From Lineus longissimus (taxonomy: Eukaryota; Nemertea; Pilidiophora; Heteronemertea; Lineidae), in assembly GCF_910592395.1 (NCBI RefSeq), contig NC_088312.1, positions 13,082,001-13,146,000 on the forward strand: a stretch of DNA of 64,000 nt, given 5' to 3'. Every line of letters begins with the position of its first letter. Within the stretch, counting starts at the first letter, position 1. The notes beneath the pieces are model-generated. The model saw only the letters and a program-made list of their open reading frames with translations, was not told where the DNA came from and did no database searches. Shown here piece after piece: positions 1 through 10,600 of this stretch. A program made the translations under genes and the position numbers.

Positions 1-401
1 TCGTCACCTTTATGCCATTTACTTATCCAACTTTTTCAAGCTTCCGATGGCTGACCTTATCAAATTCTTTCGAGAAATCCATGTCTGTCTTTGGGCTCCC
101 CCGGCTAGGTTGTTTAGGAAATGTCTTTTCTTGGCAGCAATGAGTACCTGGACTCCCTAGGCAGCCCATCGCGTCATCCTCATTTGGTCTCACGAGGCCG
201 GGCCATTGCGTCCGGAGTGTATGAGTACCGAGACATGGACATTGTGCATCGATCTATAGTCTCAGAACGTCATAGGTCATTGATGATGATTGCCATCTCG
301 ACGGATGTTCCTTTCAAGGTCACGTATTTCCTAGGCCTAGGGCCCAATACATATCAATGTATTCGTCTCTTTCAGTAACGACATCATTGTACTACAGCAA
401 A
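1..401. other. Upstream region of odf3, no gene assigned
   Basis: No coding exon is recognised here. A short stretch that is open from about 121 matches no family I know. The bases just before the odf3 start read as a possible 3' splice site (TTGTACTACAG, ending near 398), so the 5' UTR may be spliced with its first exon in or before this stretch. No RFX X-box was found by eye. Confidence 0.4.
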
Positions 402-3177
402 ATGGTTCTTGGATACCCCCCTACCTCTGTCCGTGGCCCGATCGCAGCAATGTACCGCTCCCCCGGGCCATGTTATGGACTCCCCGGGCTGGTTGGCCAA
501 ATCGCTCATGATCCATCAAGCAAATACTACCGTGGACCAACGTACGTGTTCGGTCAGCATCATGGTAAATTCACAGACGACTGCAGCCCTGGGCCATGTT
601 ATTATCCGGACAGCCGAATTACCAGATGTGGAAAGGATGGCTCCCCACACTATTCACTTCATGACAGAACCCAGTCTGCTGCACCTTTCAAAGTGCCCGG
701 CCCAGGAACGTACTCGCCAGAAAAGAGCGGCCCATCTGCCTATCACCATCACCCAGAACACAGCTTTGGTGGCATATCTAAGAAGAGGTCACTGGTTAAC
801 ACACCAGGTAAAGTACATTTATTAGAGTCATTTTAGTTAAACTAATGACGCAGTGGAACGGCCTCGTCCTGCAGCATCGAGAAGAGCCGATCAGGGTGAT
901 GCATTGGACTGCATAGAAGTCTCCTTTTAGTAAGCGCAAAATAGTTCAACTTCCACTCGAAATATATAAACATCAAATTTCGGATACAGTACGTTGCGTG
1001 TAAAGTATAATAAGCTTAAAAGTGAATGTCCTCAAAAATTATTCGAGTGACCGAACCATTGTAGGTTCTGTCGAGACCCAGGATCTTCAAAATACCTCGG
1101 AGAATAAAAGCGTCCAGTGAACAAGAGATATTTTCTTTGGATATTATCCTCGTCGCATTCAATTATTCTTTCGTAGATATGTCCCCCCCCCCACGAGATC
1201 AGGGTTTGGAATGGTGTTTATTTTCCAGCTGCCAATTGCTACACCGTGCCTGGAATGATTGGCAAGACAGTGTCGAGCAGTAAAAGACAAGCGCCATGTT
1301 ACTCGATCACTGGGAGAAGCCAGACAGGCAGCTTCCATGAGGACTTACGAAAGGTAATGCGCGGGTGACGTTACCCTATCTCGTAATGTCGCATTAGAAC
1401 CTCTCTATTGGGAACATAACAGAAGTCATATTAGGTGACCGACTCTGTCCTGTCCCCGAGGTCCCGTCCTGCAACACTTTTCTCAAAATTTAAAATATCC
1501 AATTTGTCGTGCAACAATTTTTTCCAAATCCAATTTGTGGGTTCAACACTTTTCTCAAAATCCAAGTTGTGGGCAGTGTTGAAAGTGATGCCCCTTTATC
1601 AGTTTCTCAAACAAGTCACACGGTGGCTTGTAATGTTAGGCCGTGTGGCCTCTACTTTGATATTTCTATCCCTCCTGTGATCCAAACAATTATTATAACA
1701 ACATTAGTAAGAGTAAGATTCCATTGAGTTGATATTGTGATAGTTGTGTAAATTCCATTGATCACAAATCGGTGTTTTGAGGACACAGTCACAACCAGAA
1801 TGCCGAACAAGTTTACGTTGATTATACTAAGTAATACACGCTCAGTTCTGTACACGTAATCTTACCCAAAGATGAGCTATAGCGCAATATCTCTAGAAGC
1901 AACATCAGGACAGAAAGTTTAAATATTGTTTTGATATTCTCATTAGACCCCAGGTCCTGGGACTTACAAGATTACAGACCCCGACATCTACAAGCAACGT
2001 GCCCCATTGTATACCTTGTCAGCAAAAGACTCAACGCCAGGAGATAACACAAGGACACCAGGGCCAGGAGCTCACTCACCCGAGAAGGTACCTTGAAACC
2101 AATTTGGCCACTTTTTTCTTTTCGTGTGACTTTCGCTTTAGTTGTCGGAAAAAAACTCTCGATCACGAGAGTTTTTCCGGGCTTATGTTCGGTACACGAA
2201 AACCCATCAGCCATCTGTAAGCGCCTGGACATGGATTAAGATACCGAACAGGAGGTATTGGTTGTCTCACCAAACCGCGAGGGTGGAGCTAAAAGGTAGC
2301 GCCGAGATGTCGAGGCGAGGTTTTGGCCAACATTTTCAGCTCCACCCGAGCGAGTTTGGTGAGACAATCAATACCGACAGTGAGGTATCAATTTCTATTA
2401 TAAAATATCTCAAATTAAACAACGAAAAATGTGGTTTTAAATGCTTTTTGACAGCTTTCACATTTTGCACCAAACCAAGCGGTTATGGTTGCCTAATCAT
2501 AACCGCTGAATCCGAGACGACGCTTCGTTTGCGCATGCACAGTGCATTTACACTGTATCATTTGAACGCAGCATTCGTGATGTACCACTGGTGGCGGCGC
2601 ATAGTGGCAAGTAGGGTCATTATCCTCCTGGCCAGGTAACACTACGACGCCCAAGTTGTCCCTTTAAGTCCTAACGCTGCAGTTCTAAATGAAATTTACT
2701 AAAGGATATACCTAATGCTAATTGGTAAGCTTAACTCTGGCGATTGAAGAACTGCGCTCGGTAGTTCCCTCTACTCTATCAATCTGAAATTTCCTATTAT
2801 GATCAAGATTGGTAGACTGCGGTATAGCAGGGAGTTGTAGCACCTGTATTACACCTCCCTCAGTATAGTTTAACGACTTATGATTTACGGCCGGCTGCTG
2901 GGAAGTTCAAAACGGGACAAATCACTTATTTTTGATTTAACTAAGTGTCTTGACCTGTTTTGAAATACCGCGCCCTGGAATCCTATTTCCTCGTGCCTTG
3001 ACTCCATCCTCAACAACCAAGCAACACCGATGAGATTTTGGAACATTTTATCTAACATACTTGATAATTGAAATACCTTTTCAGGTGAGAATAAACAATC
3101 GCCTTGCTCCTGCCTTCAGCTTTGGAGTCCGCCATTCCGAGTATCTCACTCCACTGATAATCAACAATTCCGAATAG
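402..3177 (+). CDS. odf3: Outer dense fiber protein 3 (ODF3 / CIMAP1 family), complete, 4 coding exons
   Basis: Coding exons are 402-807, 1229-1353, 1947-2087 and 3085-3177, all with GT-AG borders and compatible phases. They give 254 residues plus TAG, the same length I recall for the human protein. The protein is built from SHIPPO/STPGR repeats. PGPCY occurs near residues 21-25 and again near 65, PGPGTY opens the SPEK segment in exon 1, TPGPGTYKI opens exon 3 and TPGPGAHSPEK closes it. The C-terminus APAFSFGVRHSEYLTPLI is the family's conserved tail. The start at 402 is chosen because upstream codons lack family similarity. In the family, this is a microtubule-associated protein of sperm flagella (outer dense fibre or axonemal microtubule inner surface). 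Nothing looks broken. Intron 3 holds two mobile-element-like insertions. It lies upstream of FDX1 and, like RSPH3 on its far side, is axonemal. The call is firm at family level; the paralogue (CIMAP1A, B or C) is less sure. Confidence 0.94.
2254..2375. repeat. Hairpin element in odf3 intron 3
   Basis: The left arm, 2254-2290, begins GGTATTGGTTGTCTCACCAA. It is matched by its near-perfect reverse complement at 2338-2375. With the short spacer this makes a ~120-bp stem-loop, typical of a small fold-back MITE. There is no coding content. Confidence 0.75.
2395..2672 (-). repeat. MITE-like copy ending AAAGGGACAACTTGGGCG (reverse orientation)
   Basis: The right edge reads CGCCCAAGTTGTCCCTTTAA, the reverse complement of the motif that opens similar tracts at about 20421 and 28768. 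The left boundary is approximate. The shared terminus and shared internal bits (GCGCCGCCAC, near 28830) indicate one dispersed non-coding family with at least three members in this window. Confidence 0.55.
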
Positions 3178-3817
3178 TAAGTAACGGTGACCAAGAAGAG
3201 CCACGTAGGATACAAGTCTATGATTTACAGATAAAATCCCGCTCTTTTTGGGAGTAGTACCTTCCAATGAGACTCGGAGTCACCCTTTGATAAACTATGT
3301 AGAATGTGAAAGTAATCTTTAACAACTTGCATGAGTTGGCTGGCTGAACACTCGCCCTAGGCCTATTCCAGTTCGGCGGATCCAGAATCAGCAAACATTG
3401 CGAATGGGTCCCGGGAATGGGTGAATATGGAAGTCTTGGCTAATGATACTGAATTCTAATCATCAAGCTTACACTACAAGGGAGCATGGGCTATAGAGGT
3501 TCTTCGTGTGACGTTTTTACGGCCACCTGCCAATGCATTTCCTTCACGTCGTGACCACGTGTGATGGCCAATATTGCACTGCAAAACAATAGGTAACGTC
3601 AGTGAAGAACCTCATTATACGTCAATATCCATCATCCATAACATGTGCAATGTACTCTTTTATGTTTTTCGTTCCAGATTTGAAAGACCGATATAAAACG
3701 TACCAGTTAAGATCCACTCGTTTATCAACACACGTCATTTATTACAACAAGTTACTGAGAATTAAATCTTTCTACTTACATGTAAACTATCTTCTATCGT
3801 TTGTCATGTCGAACTGG
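3178..3817. other. 3' flank of odf3, no gene seen
   Basis: The odf3 3' UTR must start here, but no clear AATAAA lies soon after the stop. No coding exon, RNA gene or structured repeat was recognised before the MITE that starts at about 3818. Confidence 0.4.
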
Positions 3818-4040
3818 TTTAAAGGGGTACGCCATTCGTGATTACTTGTGGTCCAGTTAGATAGAAATCCACTAACACACAATGCCACAGTGCAGTTATT
3901 GTGAATACAAATTTGTTAAAACTTTGTATAGTCTACTCAAGGGCAATGTTGAAATTTATATTTAGTATTTTTTTTCGAAATTGGACATTTTAAAATTCAA
4001 TTACAATTCAAAATTTTTAACGAACGGCATAGGCCTTTAA
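3818..4040. repeat. TTAA-flanked MITE, copy 1
   Basis: It starts TTTAAAGGGGTACGCCATTCG and ends ACGAACGGCATAGGCCTTTAA. The ends are imperfect inverted repeats of about 20 bp, with TTAA at each edge. The interior shares TTCAGTTAAATAGAAATCC-like and ATACACAATGCC-like sequence with copies at 5888-6128 and 20185-20425. TTAA at the border is what piggyBac-type elements leave, but the assignment is inferred. Confidence 0.7.
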
Positions 4041-4134
4041 GGTCTAATACCACTTTAAAGGCATCTCAAACCGGATGAACCTCGAAAGGTTTGAGATTGC
4101 AGTTTGAAAGCAGCATTATATTACTTATACCTGT

Positions 4135-5410
4135 ACAACTGCGTCTGCATGGTGATTGGTAACAGCAAGGTAACAGTAAAAGGTTCCAGCTGGCAACTAT
4201 ATCTTATACAACTGCATCTGCATGGTGATTGGTAACAGCAAGGTTACAGCAAAAGGTTCCAGCAGGCAACTACATCTTGACATCCGAATGGTGATTGGTA
4301 ACAGCAAGGCTACAGCTAAAGGTTCTGGGTTGCAATCATATACAACTACATCTGCATGGTTATTGGTAACAGCAAGGCTACAGCAAAAGGTTGTAGTTGG
4401 CAACTACATCTTGACATCCGAATGGTGATTGGTAACAGCAAGGCTACAGCAAAACTACATCTTGACATCTGAATGGTGATTGGAAACATCAAGGCTACAG
4501 CAAAAGGTTGCAGTTGGCAACTACATCTTGACATCTGAATGGTGATTGGTAACAGCAAGGTTACAGCAAAACTACATCTTGACATCTGAATGGTGATTGG
4601 TAACAGCAAGGTTACAGCAAAAGGTTCCAGCAGGTAACTACATCTTGACATCTGAATGGTGATTGGTAACAGCAAGGCTACAGCAAAACTACATCTTGAC
4701 ATCTGAATGGTGATTGGTAACAGCAAGGTTACAGCAAAAGGTTCCAGCAGGTAACTACATCTTGACATCTGAATGGTGATTGGTAACAGCAAGGCTACAG
4801 CAAAACTACATCTTGTCATCTGCATGGTGATTGGTAACAGCAAGGTTATAGCAAAAGGTTCCAGCAGGTAACTACATCTTGACATCTGAATGGTGATTGG
4901 TAACAGCAAGGCTACAGCAAAACTACATCTTGTCATCTGCATGGTGATTGGTAACAGCAAGGTTACAGCAAAAGGTTCCAGCAGGTAACTACATCTTGAC
5001 ATCTGAATGGTGATTGGTAACAGCAAGGCTACAGCAAAACTACATCTTGTCATCTGCATGGTGATTGGTAACAGCAAGGTTACAGCAAAATGTTCCAGCA
5101 GGTAACTACATCTTGACATCTGAATGGTGATTGGTAACAGCAAGGCTACAGCTAAAGGTTCTGGGTTGCAATCTTATACAACTACATCTGAATGGTGATT
5201 GGTAACAGCAAGGCTACAGCTAAAGGTTCTGGGTTGCAATCTTACACAACTACATCTGCATGGTGATTGGTTACAGCATAAGGTTCTGGGTTGCAACTAA
5301 ATCTTATACAACTACATTTGAATGGTGATTGGTAACAGTAAAACGTTCTAGTTTGCAACTAGATCTTATACAACTACATTTGAGTGGTGATTAGTAACAG
5401 CAAGGCAACA
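4135..5410. repeat. Minisatellite, unit about 45-65 bp with GGTGATTGGTAACAGCAAGG core
   Basis: More than 20 tandem units carry the core TGGTGATTGGTAACAGCAAGG, with alternating ACATCTTGACATCTGAA and GGTTCCAGCAGGTAAC segments. Two unit types alternate in the middle (about 4430-5130), giving a higher-order period of roughly 120 bp. The minus strand stays open for 265 codons across it only because the units are near-identical and keep frame. I do not read it as a gene. Confidence 0.9.
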
Positions 5411-5960
5411 TTAAAAGGTTTCATCTTGCTTGACCCTTTCGCTGCGGCAGCCATTTTTCATGTGCTGACAGTCGAGACCAATAATAAACTTTAGAGTTAA
5501 AGGCATACGCTGTTCGTAATTACTAACATTTCAGTTAAATAGAAATCCGCTAATACACAATGCCGTAGTGCAACTACATCTGAATGGTGATTGGTAACAG
5601 CAAGGCTACAGCTAAAGGTTCTGGGTTGCAATCTTACACAACTACATCTGCATGGTGATTGGTTACAGCATAAGGTTCTGGGTTGCAACTAAATCTTATA
5701 CAACTACATTTGAATGGTGATTGGTAACAGTAAAACGTTCTAGTTTGCAACTAGATCTTATACAACTACATTTGAGTGGTGATTGGTAACAGCAAGGCAA
5801 CATTAAAACATTCATCTTGCTTGACCCTTTCGCTGCGGCAGCCATTTTTCATGTGCTGACAGTCGAGGCCAATAATAAACTTTAGAGTTAAAGGCGTACG
5901 CCGTTCGTAATTACTAGCATTCCAGTTAAATAGAAATCCGCTAATAAACAATGCCGTAGT
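5183..5960. repeat. Tandem duplication of about 392 bp
   Basis: The block starting near 5184 (ACATCTGAATGGTGATTGG...) repeats from about 5576 at over 95% identity by eye. The block includes the end of the minisatellite, a CTTTCGCTGCGGCAGCCATT segment and the left half of the TTAA MITE. The first MITE half (5497-5570) is therefore cut short by the duplication junction, while the second continues to its natural end. Confidence 0.8.
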
Positions 5961-6128
5961 GCAGTTATTACAAATACAAGATTGTTTAAACTTAGTATTG
6001 ATAGCATTTGTATATCAGTCTACACAATGGCAGTGTTCAAATTTATATTTAGTACGTATTTCTGCAATTGGACATTTTTAAATTCAATTACAAATTCAAC
6101 ATCTTTAACGAACGGCGTAGGCATTTAA
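5888..6128. repeat. TTAA-flanked MITE, copy 2
   Basis: Begins TTAAAGGCGTACGCCGTTCGT and ends ACGAACGGCGTAGGCATTTAA, so the inverted termini are nearly perfect over about 20 bp. Its interior matches copies 1 and 3. Confidence 0.75.
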
Positions 6129-6581
6129 CTTGAAACTGAATGCTCGAAAATATTCGAAAGTGTTGCCATCTATAAGATGAAACAAATCATTCCCCCCAAG
6201 TGCCTTTGGAGTATCTAGAGAGGTTGCGAGCAAGCGCTGGTGAATAAATATTTTAGAATTGCATGACGTGCAATGCACGTCACCTCAACGACATGGGACT
6301 ATGTACATGATGTGCTATGCACGTCATCCACAGCAAAGGGGTTAATTGAGTTCACAGAGTACGATAGGTCAACTGGCAAGCCTGGCAAGATGCACTCGAT
6401 TCAGTGAACTTATCAATATGCGTTTTTCTAGCCCCTGACATGCATCCTGAGATTCAGGTGTTTTTCACTTCAATGTCATGAACAAAACCCTGAGAAAAAA
6501 CTATAAAACCCACTGCAAAGAGCAGCTGTTTTGATTACTTGACACACTCGTACATGAATATAAAAATTCAACAAATCATAT
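6129..6581. other. Non-coding stretch with a short direct repeat
   Basis: No gene is seen. The motif ATGACGTGCAATGCACGTCA near 6263, which is a palindrome, is echoed near 6308 as ATGTGCTATGCACGTCA. It may be a degenerate remnant of a repeat. Confidence 0.35.
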
Positions 6582-6890
6582 TTTAACTCTTTCAGCCCAC
6601 AAGCCGTATATATACGGTCCGCCATGGTTTGATTTCACAGCCGCAGACCGTATACTCACGATTTTTCAAAATCAGCACTGTCAGATGATGCCTTCACCTT
6701 AGATACACTTGTGGTGACTCAATCAACATATCACAATGCACTGACAATCTTTCCAATCGATTGTAGTTTTGATTGGTAGTTATCAGATGGCGTCGCAATC
6801 TGTGCTATTGCATGCCGATTTTGAAAGTCTGATTTTTAGAAATTCGCTTGGTTTTCAGATCTAACCATGTGACAGGCTGAAAGAGTTAAA
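6582..6890. repeat. MITE with TTTAACTCTTTCAGCC termini
   Basis: The 16-bp left end, TTTAACTCTTTCAGCC (6582-6597), is perfectly inverted at 6875-6890 (GGCTGAAAGAGTTAAA). The interior carries CCGTATATATACGG and a related CCGTATACTC motif. There is no coding capacity. Confidence 0.75.
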
Positions 6891-7644
6891 CAAGTTCAAT
6901 CAGGTTTACAATTTCCAATGCTTTAGTTTATTATTCCATACCTATTTTACCCTGTTAGACACACTGCTCTTAAGTGTATTTTGTAAAATTTACTATACCT
7001 GCAACGGTGGGGGGGGGGGGGGGAGATAACATAATTGTTAATTAAATGGCAATTGCAGTTCGTAGTGCAAATGCAATAGCAAACACATTGTTTTGATGAA
7101 ATTCCGAGAATTTAATGCTTATTGCTTGCGACGCTCGGATTGGGCACTTTTTTCCTGAACACTACCAACGCAGTCTCAAGCAAAAACGTATTTGGATAAC
7201 ATGCTACAACATAAAAAATTCAGAGAATCGGATGCATGCGACTGCGAGGCGCTGCGTGGGCACTTTTATCTTGAACGTTACAATGCATCTAAAGCGTACC
7301 CTTTTCACCAGGGGTCTGAAATATCGGGGGGTGTATTGACCACTGGTTACACATACCAGGATGCCGACATGAGACACAAATGAACACTATCATGGAAATG
7401 GTGCAAAGCAGATTTTCACAAGATTGTGAATTTTAGCATAGAAAACCATGAGCTCACATGCAACACCTTCCATATACATGTTCTGTAATTTGTCTGTTCT
7501 ACTTTCTACATAGCTATCCCTGATCAATATACACGTACGGTATATCTAATTTTTTTTGGAAAGTCAAGAACATTAGCAATGTCATTTGTCTCTGAATAAA
7601 TACTGTTAAAATAAGCATTAAAGGCATATCACAGAAAGCCAGCA
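6891..7644. other. 3' flank of FDX1 with a 14-G tract
   Basis: This is the expected 3' UTR and flank of the minus-strand FDX1 gene. A minus-strand AATAAA lies near 6927-6932, which would give a long 3' UTR; that is only a candidate. A G14 tract lies at about 7009-7023. No other gene is recognised. Confidence 0.35.
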
Positions 7645-10600
7645 TCATGGTTCACGAGCATCTGCTACAGATGTGGGTACAGTCACCTCCCAACCCTCCA
7701 TGTCTTTCCGTACATAAACCTGACATCCTAACCGTGACCTGAAAAAAATAAATCAAACCTTTGTTACAGAGGTAAAAACAGAATGTTCATATACTTTTTG
7801 CTTTTTAGATTAGAAGCATTTGCTTGTTTCAATACACCAGTTTAGCTCAAGTATAAGTAGCTTCCCCTTTTCTTAATACCACATGGTCTCTGTTGCTGTC
7901 ACTTTGGCAAAAGAATTTATTTTTTTTTGTTTTCTTTTCTGTTTGATCATTTGTCACAATCTGCATAACATCTTGACCACCAAGGTTTTTGCAACTTTTA
8001 ACAATATTATATATTATGCCCCTGTAAGGAGTCATCTGCTGCCAATCAATACACACCCAATTCACTACACAATAGACTGCTCTGTTTTCAATTTCAAATA
8101 TAACTTTGTCACTGAACATTTTTTTCGAGGGGGGGGGTGTTGCATGAGTAAAGGAAAAGCTAATAAATTCGGGATGTTTAGTAATGGTATCAAAAATCGA
8201 TTACCGGAACCAGAAATGAGACCTTTTGACATTTTACATAAGTCCTAATCAACTTACCTATCTGTTAATCCATAAGCCAAATCTAACATATCTAATTCCT
8301 CATCTGTCGGTTTATCTGGGATGGAATCGTAATCTGCTTGCTTAAAGATAAGGTGACATGTTGAGCAGGCCATGGTTCCTTCACAAGCACCTGCAGAGGA
8401 GAAAATTGCAAAATTATTTTAAGGAGCAACTGGCGAGAAAAGTGCAATGGTAATTAAGTATGGTCTGCGAAATCCGCAGAACAACAGGATGAGAATATTC
8501 TATCGACTTACAATAAATTTTTGTAATATTCGCCATATTTTGTCTTCTCTTCATGGCCAATGTGGAAATGGTATAAGAAAAAAAGAATGCAGACCATTTT
8601 TTTCAGTAATTTTTTATTCCCTGTTTGCTTGATAAATATCACAGTTTCGTTGCAGCAGCCATTTTTTAGGCCATGTGCTGACAGTCGATATTTTTCTAGA
8701 AGGGCCATTATTTTGGTGATATTTTATACAAAGGCATTTTGAAAGTCAAGTCAACTCCAAGACTATCAATAGTTCTGGGATATAGCCAGTAGTTTCCCTT
8801 CTACCGAGCAGTTGAATTTTATTTACTGCAGTTGGTATATGACAAAAGTCGCAATGTAGAGGCCGAGATGCCAGTAGACTTTATTTCTCTGTTAGAATGT
8901 AGCACTACCACTCGACGGGGTCAAAGGACATGGTGTCTCGACCCCCATTTCAGGAAAGTACTGCCGATGCCAGTAGATTACGGGATGGCCAATAGTTAGC
9001 GTATGAAATGGTGATAGAAACGGTTTAGCGTTTAGATCTTGGGTAGAGTCATTTTCAGTTCACCATAATTTACAAACTTTTTTCGGAATGGCTTTTAGCG
9101 GCATTTGCATCTTACATCTCCCCATGAATACTTACCAAATCCATCAATATCAATATCATTGTCAATGATAACATCTAGTAAGTTGTCCCCAACTGATGCT
9201 TTCGCCGCAACTTTGTTCCCATCTCGATTATGAAAATATATATTGACCCTGCAAAATGAAGAACATTTTGATGATGAGGTTAAATTAGCAACAGATTCTC
9301 TGCAGTTGGGTGCTGGTCTTGACTTGTCCCGGTAAAACATTTTCCTTATATCACACGTCACTAAGGTGCATCCAAGTCAATGACTGATATTAAGGTTAGG
9401 CTACACACCACTAATAGATTTTAAGCCATTTTCCTTTAGACATCAACTGCCGTTTAACTTTTTCCCAATATCTCACTCGAACCTAATATTTGCAGGGCAG
9501 AAAGACCACACCCAGGGCATAAATCCATAGAATTTTTGACAGGTCATGACCACGATAATTTCAGGGTTTGGGGGGTCTGAAGTTTTTGGGGTCGTTTTTG
9601 TCTTAATTTCAGTATTTCACGTGTCCACCACGTTTCACGGCTCAGCGGGTTAATTGGATCCCCAAATCCACGCCGGTGAACATATGAGGCTCAAAGTCCA
9701 TTAGAATGTTCGCAAGAAACACCTTTAATTCATGATATCAGAGAAACGACATTCTGATTGCACAGATAGCATCCCTACTGGATAGTGAGACCACACATTG
9801 ATTTCTTAAAGTACTACTTTCCTATGCGATCGACACTGATTGGTCGATTAGTGATGCGCAGCAATCAGTAGTTTCAGCGGTTACCGAGACCGGAGACACA
9901 GGCCCCCACTTTATTTAAATTCAGAAAAATTTGAAAATTCACAGTGAATTTTAAAGTTTTTTCTGAAATAAGCCGCACGTACACCACCTGAAAATGGACC
10001 ACCAATCTTGGTTCGCGAATCAATGCCGCACCATCGAAAATCCACCAAGCGCGTACACCAGCGCTGCAGCTAGTTATAGAATCCGGCTACAGATGGCGCG
10101 CAAACAATAAGCAGAAAGCGCCATTTCGAAAATGCCGCCTGGAGCCGAACCATCCAACTAGCTACCTTTGCGCGTACACCCCAACAAAGCCGAGCTTTTA
10201 ACAAGCCGGGCGAATTTGGACCATCAAGCTTGATGGGACAAATTCGCCCGGCAATTTGTATCGGCAATGGATTGCCGAACCAATTTGTCGCGGCAATGTG
10301 GTGGTGTACGTGCAATTGGTCCACCAATATTTCGTGGTGTAAGCGCAGCTATACTCCTTTGCGAATTTTGAATCACAGCAGCTGTCGGCAAACTCGCAGA
10401 TGTTCAAACAAAATTTCATGATTTTGTATCCAGTTACGAATAAGTAAGTATGCCTTAGTTACCGCTTGATGGCCTCGATGCACATGGGTGACGGGAAACC
10501 AAATCTGGACAACATCTGCCGACCATGGTGTGGATTCAAGGTCCCCATTATGGATTATAAGCGGCTAACACCCCCTCGGTCATCTGCCCCTGTGTCGTCA

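Noticed and set aside
4346-5143. 265-codon open frame on the minus strand
   Set aside because: It is a read-through of the minisatellite; the protein is the same LLLPITIQMSRCS-type unit over and over, and frame is kept only because the repeat lengths are multiples of three.
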